A DNA stretch of 48,095 bases from an uncultured Bacteroidota bacterium (GTDB taxonomy: Bacteria > Bacteroidota > Rhodothermia > Rhodothermales > Salinibacteraceae): NCBI GenBank assembly GCA_913056185.1, contig CAJXLV010000029.1, forward strand, positions 1 to 48,095, written 5' to 3'. The notes below the pieces were generated by a model, which saw nothing but the letters and a program-made list of their open reading frames with translations, did no database searches and was not told the DNA's origin. Positions 1 to 7,827 of the stretch are shown piece by piece (positions within the stretch are counted from its first letter, which is position 1; each line of letters starts with the position of its first letter). The position numbers were made by a program, and so were the translations under genes.

Positions 1-80
1 TGCCCGCCAGCCCAAGCGGCCTCAGCATGCCGGACGCTCCCTCGAAGTAAGCCTGCTACCAGCACGACTGCTCTGCCATT

Positions 81-399
81 TACAGTATTGAGTAGAGCGT
101 GAGAAGAGCACTCTACAAGCACTCGCTTCGCAGCGCAGTAACGGTCCCGCGCGTTTACTTGCGTGAATTCGCTCCGCTCGGGCAGGGAGAAGCGAAGGCT
201 TCTCCGTCCCAGAGCCTCCAAGCAGGGAAAGGAAGTATCCTGGGTTCGCCCAGGTAGCTGGCCTCATGGCACTGCCCACAAGCTCTGCTTGTGTAATCCG
301 GCGAGGAGAACACCGCTGCAGCGCAAGTGTCTCTGTGGACTCGTGAGAGGGCGGGCAAATCGTCCAAGAATCTCCCGGCGTTCGCCGGGGGAGTGTCAA
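81..399 (+). mobile_element. IS200/IS605-like non-autonomous relic with omega-RNA-like scaffold (relic A)
   Basis: The left end carries AGTATTGAGTAGAG (84-97), shared with a relic at 34.6 kb. The right end has a GC-rich hairpin (371-393) closing on GTGTCAA, the layout of IS200/IS605 right ends. Between them lie short hairpins (about 187-205, 239-256 and 279-294) and the string gcgggcaaatcgtccaagaa (352-370), which recurs in relics at 3.4 and 16.8 kb. No TnpA or TnpB frame survives. In TnpB elements the region before the right end makes the omega RNA guide scaffold, so this may be a fossil or orphan copy. Family assignment is inference from end structure and repetition within the window. Confidence 0.6.
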
Positions 400-625
400 T
401 AATGCGGTCTCGGGCGTTCTTAATCGTGATTTCCTTCCGCTCCTCCTGGTCGTCGGTCCACGGGGCGAGCGTGCTACGCTCGAAGTCTTCCTCCAGGGAG
501 ACGAGCTTCTGCCGGGCGATGCTCTTCCGCTAGGTTTTGAGGGAGAAGCGTCGCCGCTTGGGGGGGCGGTTGGTGTCAAAAAACGGCGCGCAGTACTTAT
601 CCCCGCGTTTCGTGAGAGGAGCCAT
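400..625 (-). pseudogene. Tyrosine integrase N-terminal fragment, broken
   Basis: From the ATG at 625 the minus strand reads MAPLTKRGDKYCAPFFDTNR, then a basic stretch ending SLKT and an in-frame TAG at 530-532. The same frame continues as RKSIARQKLVSLEEDFERST and APWTDDQEERKEITIKNARD before running into the right end of relic A at about 400. A short beta-like start, a K/R-rich arm and a charged helix with ARQKL are typical of the arm/core-binding N-terminus of phage-type tyrosine recombinases. No catalytic domain is present here. It lies on the 3' side of tRNA-Met, the usual place for the integrase of a tRNA-integrated island. Confidence 0.6.
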
Positions 626-831
626 GACAGTCTGGATGCATTCGTTCGAGAGAAGCATCCAGGCCGATGGTGCTGATCACCTGTGGGCGTCCCGCGACCG
701 TGGTGGGGCCGCAGGGGGAAGGATCATCGAAGAGTGGTTCTGGGGAGGGGCCTGCCCCTCAGTGCGGTGGCCTTTCTTGCCCAAGGCGCGTCCGAATTTG
801 CCCGAAGCAGGGCCAATTCGCTGTGTCCAGG

Positions 832-851
832 TGTACACAGAATTGTGTACA
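832..851. repeat. Perfect 8-bp inverted repeat, tgtacaca-4-tgtgtaca
   Basis: Two perfect 8-base arms are separated by four bases. It sits in a stretch (626-920) with no credible gene, between the integrase fragment and the tRNA terminator. It has operator-like geometry, but no gene is clearly controlled by it. It could be a leftover regulatory or attachment-related site of the decayed element. Confidence 0.4.
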
Positions 852-920
852 GTCCTCCCGAAATCGGGGGCATTTCGGTCAATCTGTCAGGGGCCAATTT
901 CGGCCTCAAAAACCGCTCGC

Positions 921-962
921 AAAACACAAAAACCCGCCCTGAGGAGCGCTCAAGGCGGGTTT
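921..962 (-). terminator. Intrinsic terminator downstream of tRNA-Met
   Basis: Read on the minus strand, an 8-bp stem (arms 954-961 and 931-938, aacccgcc/ggcgggtt) is followed by a T-rich run (TTTTTGTGTTTT). It lies about 20 bp past the tRNA 3' end, in the right orientation to end its transcript. Confidence 0.7.
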
Positions 963-982
963 CGGGGTTTTTGGACTGTCGG

Positions 983-1056
983 TAGCGTGGGAGGGATTTG
1001 AACCCTCGACCTCCGGGTTATGAATCCGACGCTCTAACCAGCTGAGCTACCACGCC
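983..1056 (-). tRNA. tRNA-Met (anticodon CAT)
   Basis: It folds as a 7-bp acceptor stem (GGCGTGG with CCACGCT, a G-U at 1-72), D arm GCTC/GAGC, anticodon loop TTCATAA with CAT at 34-36, and T arm GAGGG-TTCAAAT-CCCTC. Discriminator A73 is followed by CCG, so the full CCA is not encoded. The anticodon stem has an A-C mismatch at 31-39 and a U-G at 27-43. CAT could also be a tRNA-Ile2 read as k2C; elongator Met is my first choice because of the overall resemblance to bacterial tRNA-Met. Confidence 0.93.
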
Positions 1057-1158
1057 GCAAAAAACCAATCGGTTATATGCACGGATCCGCCGCGTGTGTT
1101 TCCAGGGGGGGATGAAGATGCAGTGGACGCAGCGCCCGTCCCGCAGCGGCAAGACGCT

Positions 1159-1383
1159 TCAGTTGAGGGCCTCCACGTGGCGCAGGGCCGCCGGGTCCAT
1201 CAGCCGGTCGATTTCGTAGCGGAGCACGTCGTGCAGGTCCCAGCTGGGGGGCAGCGTGCCCGCCGAGCGCTCCACGAACAGGGCAATCCGGCCTCGTGTG
1301 GCACACAGGCCGTGCGCGCCGGGCGGCCGGTCGGGGGGCACATAGGTGTGAAACGAAAAGCCGCGGTAGGAAACAGTCGCCAT
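1159..1383 (-). CDS. Small hypothetical protein, 74 aa
   Basis: The ATG at 1383 starts MATVSYRGFSFHTYVPPDRP and the frame stops with TGA at 1159. Codons are strongly G/C-ending, as in neighbouring real genes, which supports coding. The protein is soluble with a beta-like start and an acidic helical end (DVLRYEIDRLMDP); I recognise no domain. It lies between tRNA-Met and holB, divergent from holB. A perfect palindrome GTGACGTCAC (1385-1394) sits directly before the start codon and could be its operator. Confidence 0.6.
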   Translation of the reverse strand: MATVSYRGFSFHTYVPPDRPPGAHGLCATRGRIALFVERSAGTLPPSWDLHDVLRYEIDRLMDPAALRHVEALN

Positions 1384-1563
1384 GGTGACGTCACGGACAT
1401 GGGCGAGAAAGAGAGGGGTCCTGCACGCATGCTCCCCGCCGATCGTTCAGAGGAACTGAAGGGGGCCCTGCACATTCGTAAAAATCTGCATGTGTACCCT
1501 CAGGGCCCGTGGGGCACACCCCGCCGGGCCGTTTTCTGTCTTCCGGTTGTCCTGTCCGCCGCG

Positions 1564-2760
1564 ATGTCCTGGAGCACCATCCTTGACCAAGACCGAGTCG
1601 TTGGCGCCCTGCGTCGCGCCTTGTCGCAGGACCGCGTGGCACACGCCTATCTGCTGCACGGGCCGGACGGGGTCGGGAAACGGGCAGTGGCCTACGAGAT
1701 GGCCCGCGCGCTGCAGTGCCCCGAGCCGCCCGCGGATGCGGCCTGCGACGCGTGCCCGGCGTGCCGCAAAACCCAACGCATGGTGCATCCGGACGTGCAC
1801 GTGCATCTGCCCCACCCGTGGAGCGCGGAGGAAGAGCGAGACGAGGAAGACATGGGCCGGCGCATCCGCCGCCTCGGCGACAATCCCTACGCCACCATCG
1901 ATTATGTCCGTCGCCCGTCGCTGACGGACCCGTCGGAAACCTCCAACAAGCAGGCATACTACCGCATCGATCAGGTGCGGCAAGACCTGATCGAGCCCAT
2001 GAGCCTGACCCGCGGAGAAGGGCCGTACAAGGTCAATCTCCTGACGGACGTGCACAAGATGAGGGAGGAGGCAGCCAACGCGTTCCTGAAGCTTCTGGAG
2101 GAACCCCCGCCGCGAACGGTATTTTTGCTCACCACCAGCCGCCCCGAGCAGCTCTTGCCCACCATCCTCTCCCGGTGCCAGCGCCTGCGCTGCGATCTCT
2201 TGCAGCCCGAGACCATCGAGCAGGCGCTCCTCGACCGGGAAGACGCGGCGCCGGAGACGGCGTCGATGCTTGCTCGAATGGCCGACGGGTCCTACCGCCG
2301 CGCCCTGGAGCTGTCCCAAAACGAAAATCTGCTTACCAGTCGCGAGTTGGTCCTGGACTATTTTCGCGCAGCGTACAGCCAGAAGGTCGAGCGCCTCGAC
2401 ACTTGTATCCAGACGCTCCAGGACCAGGGCCGGGAGCGCGTCAAGACGGTGCTCCGCCTCATGCTGCGCTGGATCCGCGATCTGATTCTCTACCGCACCA
2501 TGGGGGAGGAGGCCTCGCTGGTAAACGTAGACCAGCGTGACGCGGTCGCGGAGTTCTGCGGGAACCTCCCCGACGCCGACCTGCACGCCATGACCCGCCT
2601 TGTAGAAACCGCCATTGAGCTGACATCCCGCAATGTGCGGCTCCGGGTACTGCTTATAACGCTTGCCCAGCGGCTGAACCAGGCCATGCGGGGGGGCTCC
2701 GTTGCGCCGCTGTACGTGCCGCTGTCGGAGGCGAAGCGACCATCTCGGCGAAAGACTTGA
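1564..2760 (+). CDS. holB: DNA polymerase III subunit delta'
   Basis: This 398-aa clamp-loader subunit helps load the beta sliding clamp onto primed DNA. The sequence shows a P-loop (GPDGVGKR, about residues 33-40), four zinc-site cysteines (C52, C61, C64, C67), the helix ANAFLKLLEEPP, and the LSRCQRL motif typical of delta'/DnaX. The Walker B region reads LLTDVHKM rather than DEAD-like. An insertion rich in D/E lies at about residues 85-130, consistent with halophile acidity. The frame is open upstream to 1096, but the N-terminal helix MSWSTILDQDRVVGAL marks the ATG at 1564 as the start. The C-terminal collar domain is present. Confidence 0.93.
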   Translation: MSWSTILDQDRVVGALRRALSQDRVAHAYLLHGPDGVGKRAVAYEMARALQCPEPPADAACDACPACRKTQRMVHPDVHVHLPHPWSAEEERDEEDMGRRIRRLGDNPYATIDYVRRPSLTDPSETSNKQAYYRIDQVRQDLIEPMSLTRGEGPYKVNLLTDVHKMREEAANAFLKLLEEPPPRTVFLLTTSRPEQLLPTILSRCQRLRCDLLQPETIEQALLDREDAAPETASMLARMADGSYRRALELSQNENLLTSRELVLDYFRAAYSQKVERLDTCIQTLQDQGRERVKTVLRLMLRWIRDLILYRTMGEEASLVNVDQRDAVAEFCGNLPDADLHAMTRLVETAIELTSRNVRLRVLLITLAQRLNQAMRGGSVAPLYVPLSEAKRPSRRKT

Positions 2761-2864
2761 CAGAAGACCAGGCACGTGGCATATTTCTTGCTAGTTTTTG
2801 GGGTATGAAGGTCTCGACCACCCCGTAATTTTCTTCACCGAAGCGCTTCTTCTGCGCCAAATAT

Positions 2865-3275
2865 TTGTCCGCTTCGCAGCCCACGTATCGCCACCCGTGC
2901 ACACTCCCCGATCGGTCGCTTTGGTTCGGGCAGGCGTCCCTATACGATGAGCACATTGTGATTGAGGGATGGACTTGGCGGGGCCGGTACCGCCGAGAGA
3001 TTCCTATTCGCCGCATTGAGTCCGTCAACTGGCGCTCGCGGCTCCAGGGGCCCAACCTCGAACTCACGCTATGCGACGGAGCTACGGTCGCGGTTCGCCT
3101 GCAAAAGGGCGTGGGGCTCTGGAATGCGAAGCTACACGCCCTCCTTGGGCAGTCGATGGTTGGAGGGGGATGTCTCCCGGAGGCGGCGCCGTCCGCCCCT
3201 GACACGGAGACCCCGGCCCCGCACAATGCCCGTACGAACGATCCCCCGGCCAACGATGCCGACGCGTCGGGGTGA
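2865..3275 (+). CDS. Small PH-like hypothetical protein, 136 aa
   Basis: The only good start is TTG at 2865 (SASQPTYRHP follows). The first 95 residues alternate hydrophobic and charged positions in a beta-rich pattern (YDEHIVIEGWTWRGRYRREI, then ELTLCDGATVAVRL) and end in one helix (WNAKLHALLGQS), which fits a PH/bacterial-PH-like fold. The C-terminal 40 residues are a low-complexity Pro/Asp-rich tail. It follows holB by about 100 bp and may be cotranscribed. Function is unknown; the fold call is inference from pattern only. Confidence 0.6.
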   Translation: MSASQPTYRHPCTLPDRSLWFGQASLYDEHIVIEGWTWRGRYRREIPIRRIESVNWRSRLQGPNLELTLCDGATVAVRLQKGVGLWNAKLHALLGQSMVGGGCLPEAAPSAPDTETPAPHNARTNDPPANDADASG

Positions 3276-3326
3276 GGGGGCTTGAGGGGGCCCGTGGGGC
3301 GGCTTCAGGCTCCTGCGTGCTCCTCC

Positions 3327-3600
3327 TTGACACTTCCCACAACAAATGCGAAGCATTCACGCCCCTAAAAGACCGGGGGATTCTTGGGCGGTTTGCCCGC
3401 CCCGAGATCCTTCTTTGCTTCGGCCGGGGAGGCTTGGGTACGCCCGCCCCTTGGAGCGAGCCTGAAAAGCGCAGTAGGAAGCGTTTCAGGCTCCGCATTG
3501 CCGCTTGCTTCGACAGACAGGATGCGAAGCGCAAACCAAATCGCTGGGTTTACCCGCGCATTCATCCCATGACGAAAGATTAGGGGCGTTCTGCGCCTTT
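3327..3600 (-). mobile_element. IS200/IS605-like right-end relic with possible TnpB tail (relic B)
   Basis: On the minus strand the segment ends in gggaagtgtcaa (3327-3338), like the right end of relic A. About 75 bases inward it carries gcgggcaaaccgcccaagaa, a near copy of the relic A scaffold string. The minus frame at 3365-3565 stays open and could be the eroded tail of a TnpB (SVEASGNAEPETLP), though that is uncertain. No left end like those of relics A, D and E was found, so the 5' part seems lost. It fills most of the 410-bp gap before the DUF547 gene. Confidence 0.5.
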
Positions 3601-3685
3601 AATCGCAAACAATGTTCCTCCGTAAAAAACAAGCCGCGTTCCTGTGGCACCTCTCGATCGTCTCTTCCGGCTGCGTCTCTGTTCC

Positions 3686-4528
3686 ATGCGTTGTTTCCGC
3701 CTCGTCGGGGTTCTTGTGGGGGCTGCTCTGCTCTTGGGGGCCGCAGGGCGGGCCGGGTGGGCACAGTCCGAGGCGCCCCGAGAGGCGCGCGTTGTGACGA
3801 CGGAGGCGGCCCCGCGCCACGCCGCCTTCAGTCGCCTCCTGTCCCGATTCGTGGACGAGCGGGGACGGGTGGACTATGCCGGGCTGAAGCAGCACGCGAA
3901 AACGACCCTTACTCCCTACTTGCAGTGGCTGGGCACCACCGACCCGTCCGGGTGGACGCGAGCGGCGCGGCTGGCATTCTGGATCAACGCCTACAACGCG
4001 TACACCCTCAAGCTGATTCTCGACCACTACCCCGTCCGCACCATCTGGGCCCTTACGCCCGGGCCGGCGACGCCGCAGAAAGCCCAAAGCCCTTTTCAAG
4101 TGCCCGTTGGACCGGTGGCCGACACCGTCCGCACCCTGGACGAAATCGAGCACGCGATCATCCGCGTGCGGTTTCAAGAGCCGCGCATCCACTACGCGGT
4201 GGTCTGTGCGGCGAAGAGCTGCCCCCCGCTGCGCCGCGAAGCGTACACGGGACCGCGCCTCGACGCGCAGCTGGACGCTCAGGCCCGCTCTTTTCTGCAC
4301 AATACGGCGAAGAACCGCATCCCCGCGGGGCGCGATGAACTTGCCCTTTCTCGCATCTTGAAGTGGTACGGCTCGGATTTTGGGCCGACGGACGCTGCCC
4401 TGCAGCGCACCCTGGCGCCGTATTTTGACGGGCGCGTGCAGCGCCGGCTTGCGGCGGGGGCGTATGATCTCCGCTTCCTGCCGTACGACTGGGCGCTCAA
4501 TGATCAGAATGACCAGGGGGACGAGTAG
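3686..4528 (+). CDS. Secreted DUF547 domain protein
   Basis: From the ATG at 3686 (MRCFRLVG) a signal peptide with a long Leu/Ala core ends near GWA|QSE; an upstream in-frame GTG at 3644 would only bury it. The mature part has the DUF547 hallmarks: ARLAFWINAYNAYTLKLILD in the middle, HYAVVCAAKSCPPLR with two cysteines, and a late ILKWYGSDFG. The family is of unknown activity and is often exported in Bacteroidota and Proteobacteria. It is 280 aa, normal for the family. The C-terminus ends in an Asp-rich tail. Confidence 0.85.
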   Translation: MRCFRLVGVLVGAALLLGAAGRAGWAQSEAPREARVVTTEAAPRHAAFSRLLSRFVDERGRVDYAGLKQHAKTTLTPYLQWLGTTDPSGWTRAARLAFWINAYNAYTLKLILDHYPVRTIWALTPGPATPQKAQSPFQVPVGPVADTVRTLDEIEHAIIRVRFQEPRIHYAVVCAAKSCPPLRREAYTGPRLDAQLDAQARSFLHNTAKNRIPAGRDELALSRILKWYGSDFGPTDAALQRTLAPYFDGRVQRRLAAGAYDLRFLPYDWALNDQNDQGDE

Positions 4529-4568
4529 AAAGGTCCTCCCGACCGGGCTACGAGCACCGATTCTGGAC

Positions 4569-4597
4569 GGCCCCCGAGGCCATGCCCCACGGGGGCC
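4569..4597. terminator. GC hairpin after the DUF547 gene
   Basis: An 8-bp stem ggcccccg/cgggggcc with a 13-base loop lies 40 bp past the stop codon. No T-run follows, so it is at best a pause or RNA-stability hairpin and not a classical intrinsic terminator. Confidence 0.35.
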
Positions 4598-4708
4598 GCC
4601 TCCGCGTTCGCCGGGCGAATCCTTCCTGCAGTGCGGCCATGACCAGATCTTTTGCGCGGCGCACTCGTTGAGAACGCCAGTCGACTGCTTGTCCTACCAT
4701 CCCGTCCC

Positions 4709-5512
4709 ATGCTCCACACTGGCCGCTGGCGCATCGTCTCCATTTTGCCGCTTCTCATCGGGCTTCTCATGGGGTTTGCGCTGGCCCCCGCGGCCACGGC
4801 TCAGCCTGCCGGGGGGCCCTCGGTCCTTCCCGACGCACTGGGCACGGTGGACAGCCTGCGCCGGGCAGGCGCATTTCCGGAGGCCCGTGCACGCCTGAGG
4901 GCCCTCCGCGAGGATCATTCCGGAGAGGTGGCGGTGCTGTGGCGGCTGGTGTACACCCTGGCCGACCTCGGGCAGGCGACCGAGCAGCCCGACGCCCGCA
5001 CCCGCTACTACAGCCGGGCCCTCCAGGCGGCGAAGGCAGCCCTGGCGGCCGACTCGACCAGCGGACACGCCCACCTGGCCATGGCGGTGGCTGAGGGCCG
5101 TGCGGCCCTGGATGCCGGCACGCGGGAGCGCATCGAGCGGTCCCGCGCCGTCAAGCGCCACGCCGACCGTGCCATTGCCCTCGACTCCACCCTCGACGGC
5201 GCCTACCACGTCCGTGGGCGGTGGCACCGAGAGGTGGAAGACATTGGCTTCTTCAAGCGCGCTATCGTGCGTACGGTCTACGGGGGGCTGCCGGAGTCGT
5301 CCATCGAGCAGGCGGTACGCGACTTTGAGCAGGCCATTGCCCTCCACGATGAGGTGTTTCACCGCCTGGAGCTGGGCAAAACCTACCTCCAGATGGATCG
5401 TCCCGCCGCGGCGCGTCGGGCGCTTCGTGCGGCGCTCGAGATGCCCTCCGAGGGGCCCTTCGATCCCGCCTACAAGGCAGAGGCCCGCGAGCGCCTGGAC
5501 GACCTCGACTGA
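4709..5512 (+). CDS. Exported TPR protein, RMDN-like
   Basis: The ATG at 4709 gives a signal peptide (basic MLHTGRWR, hydrophobic core, AATA|QPAG). An in-frame ATG at 4652 would put 19 extra residues in front of it, so 4709 is preferred. The mature 236 residues form helical TPR-like repeats (ALAADSTSGHAHLAMAVAEG; AIALDSTLDGAYHVRGRWHR; AIALHDEVFHRLELGKTYLQ). The middle GRWHREVEDIGFFKR followed by PESSIEQAVRDFEQA resembles the regulator-of-microtubule-dynamics (RMDN) TPR family, which has bacterial members. It probably works as a periplasmic protein-protein scaffold; the partner is unknown. Confidence 0.75.
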   Translation: MLHTGRWRIVSILPLLIGLLMGFALAPAATAQPAGGPSVLPDALGTVDSLRRAGAFPEARARLRALREDHSGEVAVLWRLVYTLADLGQATEQPDARTRYYSRALQAAKAALAADSTSGHAHLAMAVAEGRAALDAGTRERIERSRAVKRHADRAIALDSTLDGAYHVRGRWHREVEDIGFFKRAIVRTVYGGLPESSIEQAVRDFEQAIALHDEVFHRLELGKTYLQMDRPAAARRALRAALEMPSEGPFDPAYKAEARERLDDLD

Positions 5513-5632
5513 GCAGGCGGGCGTCGTTCGCAGAGTTTTTCAGGGGCGAAGGGGAACGTCGTCGGTCCCAAACGCTTACGGCAGATTCCATCTCGGCCCT
5601 CGTTTCTCTTTGTTGTTGCCCGCACTGCGCGT

Positions 5633-6499
5633 ATGCCGTATTCTGCCGAGATCAGCCGACAGCAGCCTACCGCCATCCTGTTTTTGCTCGACCAGTCGGC
5701 CTCCATGCAAGAGCCGTTTGGGGGGGCGGAGCAGACCGGCGATGCGGCGCCCAGCCGGGCGCGGGTCCTGGCGGACACGGTCAATGACCTGCTGCAGAAT
5801 CTGGTGCTGCGCTGTGCCAAGGAGGAAGGGGTGCGCGATTATTTCCACGTCGGGGTGATCGGATATGGGCAGCGCGTGCAGCGCCTGATCCAGCCCACCG
5901 ACGCGTACGAGACCGGCACCGGCCTCGTCCCGATCAGCCACCTGGCCGACCGCCCTCAGCGCATGGAGCAGCGCGTGAAAGAAGTGCCCGATGGGGAGGG
6001 CGGCACCACCGAGACGCGAGTCAAGAAGCCGATCTGGTTCGACCCGCAGGCCAAAAACGGCACGCCCATGTGCCAGGCGCTGGACCTTGCGGCCCAATCG
6101 GTGCGCGACTGGATCGACCAGCACCCGCACGGCTTTCCGCCCATCGTGCTGAATGTGACCGACGGGGAGGCCACGGACGGCGATCCGCTGCGCTACGCGC
6201 AGGAACTGCGATCGTTTGCGACCGATGACGGGGAGGTGCTCCTCTTTAATGTGCACCTCTCAGCGTCGGAAGAGCCGCCGGTGACGTTGCCGTCGAGCAC
6301 GACGGAGGTGCCGGCCGACGACGAGTACGCGGAGGGGCTCTTTCAGATGTCGAGCCGCCTGCCCTTTTCCATGCGGTCGGCAGCCGAGCAGGAGGGCTAC
6401 AGCGTGACGATGGACACGCGCGGCTTTGTGTTCAATGCGGACCCGGTGTCGCTGGTCACGTTTTTGGAGATCGGGACGCGGCCGAGCAACCTCCGGTAG
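5633..6499 (+). CDS. VWA domain protein, YegL/TerY-like
   Basis: This 288-aa cytoplasmic protein is one von Willebrand A domain. The metal-ion site is complete: D20-x-S22-x-S24 (LLDQSASM), a Thr in GTPMCQAL, and an Asp in NVTDGEATDGD. No signal peptide or membrane segment is seen. It is the first gene of a set with a PP2C phosphatase and a YegI-like kinase on the same strand, the composition of the E. coli yegL-pphC-yegI group and of TerY-P triads described for Ter stress systems. It likely acts as the adaptor or substrate of the kinase/phosphatase pair. A 62-bp gap and relic D follow it. Confidence 0.85.
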   Translation: MPYSAEISRQQPTAILFLLDQSASMQEPFGGAEQTGDAAPSRARVLADTVNDLLQNLVLRCAKEEGVRDYFHVGVIGYGQRVQRLIQPTDAYETGTGLVPISHLADRPQRMEQRVKEVPDGEGGTTETRVKKPIWFDPQAKNGTPMCQALDLAAQSVRDWIDQHPHGFPPIVLNVTDGEATDGDPLRYAQELRSFATDDGEVLLFNVHLSASEEPPVTLPSSTTEVPADDEYAEGLFQMSSRLPFSMRSAAEQEGYSVTMDTRGFVFNADPVSLVTFLEIGTRPSNLR

Positions 6500-6561
6500 C
6501 AGATCTTTGGTCGCGACGGAGAGAAAAGCGGCGAGGGCGCAGTCCTGGGCACAGACGATGC

Positions 6562-6966
6562 TTGACTTTTCCCGCGGCTGCCCGAAGAGGACCCCTCCGG
6601 GGCAAAGCGCGGGGGAGTCTTCCTCACGGAAAAGACGTTCTGTTTCACAGGGCCTGCTTCGATCATTCGCGTGCTCTGGAGCTGTCGCTCTGAGCAGAGG
6701 CGGGCTGACGTCTTCCGTGCCCTCCGCAGACATTGGCCTACGCAGAAATTTCTACGCACAAGGCTCCCGTCAGCCCAACGGTACAGATGCTCGAAAACTG
6801 TGTCCCCCTTGGGTATCGGTGTGACATCAAATAGCACCTTAAGGCAAGCACATTTTTCCGTCCCGGCTGGCGAGAGAGTTCCCGAGCCGACAGGTTCATA
6901 TCGCCCAAGGAGCAACCGCTCCGTGAATCCGGGCGTTTTACCGCTCTCTCGCGCTCTCTCAATGCT
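6562..6966 (-). mobile_element. IS200/IS605-like relic inside the VWA-PP2C-kinase locus (relic D)
   Basis: The left end on the minus strand reads agcattgagagag (6954-6966), a variant of the AGTATTGAGTAGAG end seen in relics A and E. The right end closes on aagtcaa (6562-6568) after a large GC hairpin with inner stem (about 6570-6612). One minus frame stays open across the interior, but it contains no recognisable transposase motif, so it may be an eroded TnpB-like tail. It fills nearly the whole 473-bp space between VWA and PP2C. Its left end stops six bases before the PP2C start codon. Confidence 0.55.
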
Positions 6967-6972
6967 ATAATC

Positions 6973-7734
6973 ATGGCGACCCCGACCGTTCATTCTCACA
7001 CGCTGGCTCTGCCGAAGGCGGGGGGAGAGCCGGGGGCCTACGAAGATGCAGCACGGGTGCGCGCGGAGGCATGGCCGGTGCGGGCGGCGGTGGCGGATGG
7101 GGCTACGGAATCGGTGTTTGCGGGCATGTGGGCGGAAATGTTGGTACGGGCGGGGACACGGGGAGCGCTCACGACCGCCCGGCTTCGGGAGGGCCTGCCG
7201 GACTGGCAGCGGGCCTGGGCCGCCCGGTGCGATGCACAAGCAGCCGCTGCGCCCTGGTACGTGCAGGCGAAGGCGAATGAAGGAGCGTTTGCGACGCTGC
7301 TTGGGCTGGAGGTGTGTGCCGATGGGTGCTGGCGCGCCGCTGTGGTTGGGGATTGTGTGCTGTTCCACCTCCGAGATGGTGCACTTCGGGCCTCGTGGCC
7401 CGCCCACAGCCCCGATGCGTTTGGAAACCGCCCGGCCCTGGTGCCCAGCCGCGCGTCCGCCGACGCTTCGGGGATGGAGAAGCTGCGCACCACCACCGGC
7501 GCGTGGACTCCCGGGGATGTCTTTTTGCTGGCCACCGACGCCGTGGGGGCGGGGCTGCTCCGGGGCGCGCAGTCGCCCGAGGCTCCGTTTCGCCCCGCTG
7601 CCGCTGCGCAATGGTCCGCTGCCGCTTTCCGCGACGCCGTCGCCACTGCCCGCGCAGAGGGCACGCTCCGCAACGATGACAGCACCCTGCTCGTGCTGGA
7701 GCTTTCGTCCCTCCCAGCGTCTCCATCTCACTAA
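6973..7734 (+). CDS. PP2C-family protein phosphatase, PphC-like
   Basis: This 253-aa protein has the PP2C metal-ligand motifs: AVADGATES (D42), VVGDCVLFHLRDG, FLLATDAVGAGLL and a final RNDDSTLLVLEL. The DGATES-type motif is the form seen in PphC/YegK-like phosphatases that partner YegI-type kinases. PP2C enzymes remove phosphate from Ser/Thr with two Mn/Mg ions. It is soluble and lies between the VWA gene and the kinase. The ATG at 6973 follows a TATAAT at 6966-6971 at the edge of relic D, so the transcript might be nearly leaderless or the gene may be read through from 5633. Confidence 0.88.
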   Translation: MATPTVHSHTLALPKAGGEPGAYEDAARVRAEAWPVRAAVADGATESVFAGMWAEMLVRAGTRGALTTARLREGLPDWQRAWAARCDAQAAAAPWYVQAKANEGAFATLLGLEVCADGCWRAAVVGDCVLFHLRDGALRASWPAHSPDAFGNRPALVPSRASADASGMEKLRTTTGAWTPGDVFLLATDAVGAGLLRGAQSPEAPFRPAAAAQWSAAAFRDAVATARAEGTLRNDDSTLLVLELSSLPASPSH

Positions 7735-7827
7735 GTGGGACCCGCGCCGCAACACCCATGGCCCCTTCGTCCGTCCGTTTCTCTGCTGTCCATACCGGTC
7801 CTCTCTGGGAGCCCGCCCGAGCGCATT

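Noticed and set aside
537..1001. Plus-strand open frame over the integrase fragment and tRNA terminator
   Set aside because: Overlaps a terminator and antisense to the tRNA region; no recognisable protein features.
4569..4597. Strong intrinsic terminator after the DUF547 gene
   Set aside because: Hairpin is clear but no T-run follows, so it is listed only with low confidence.
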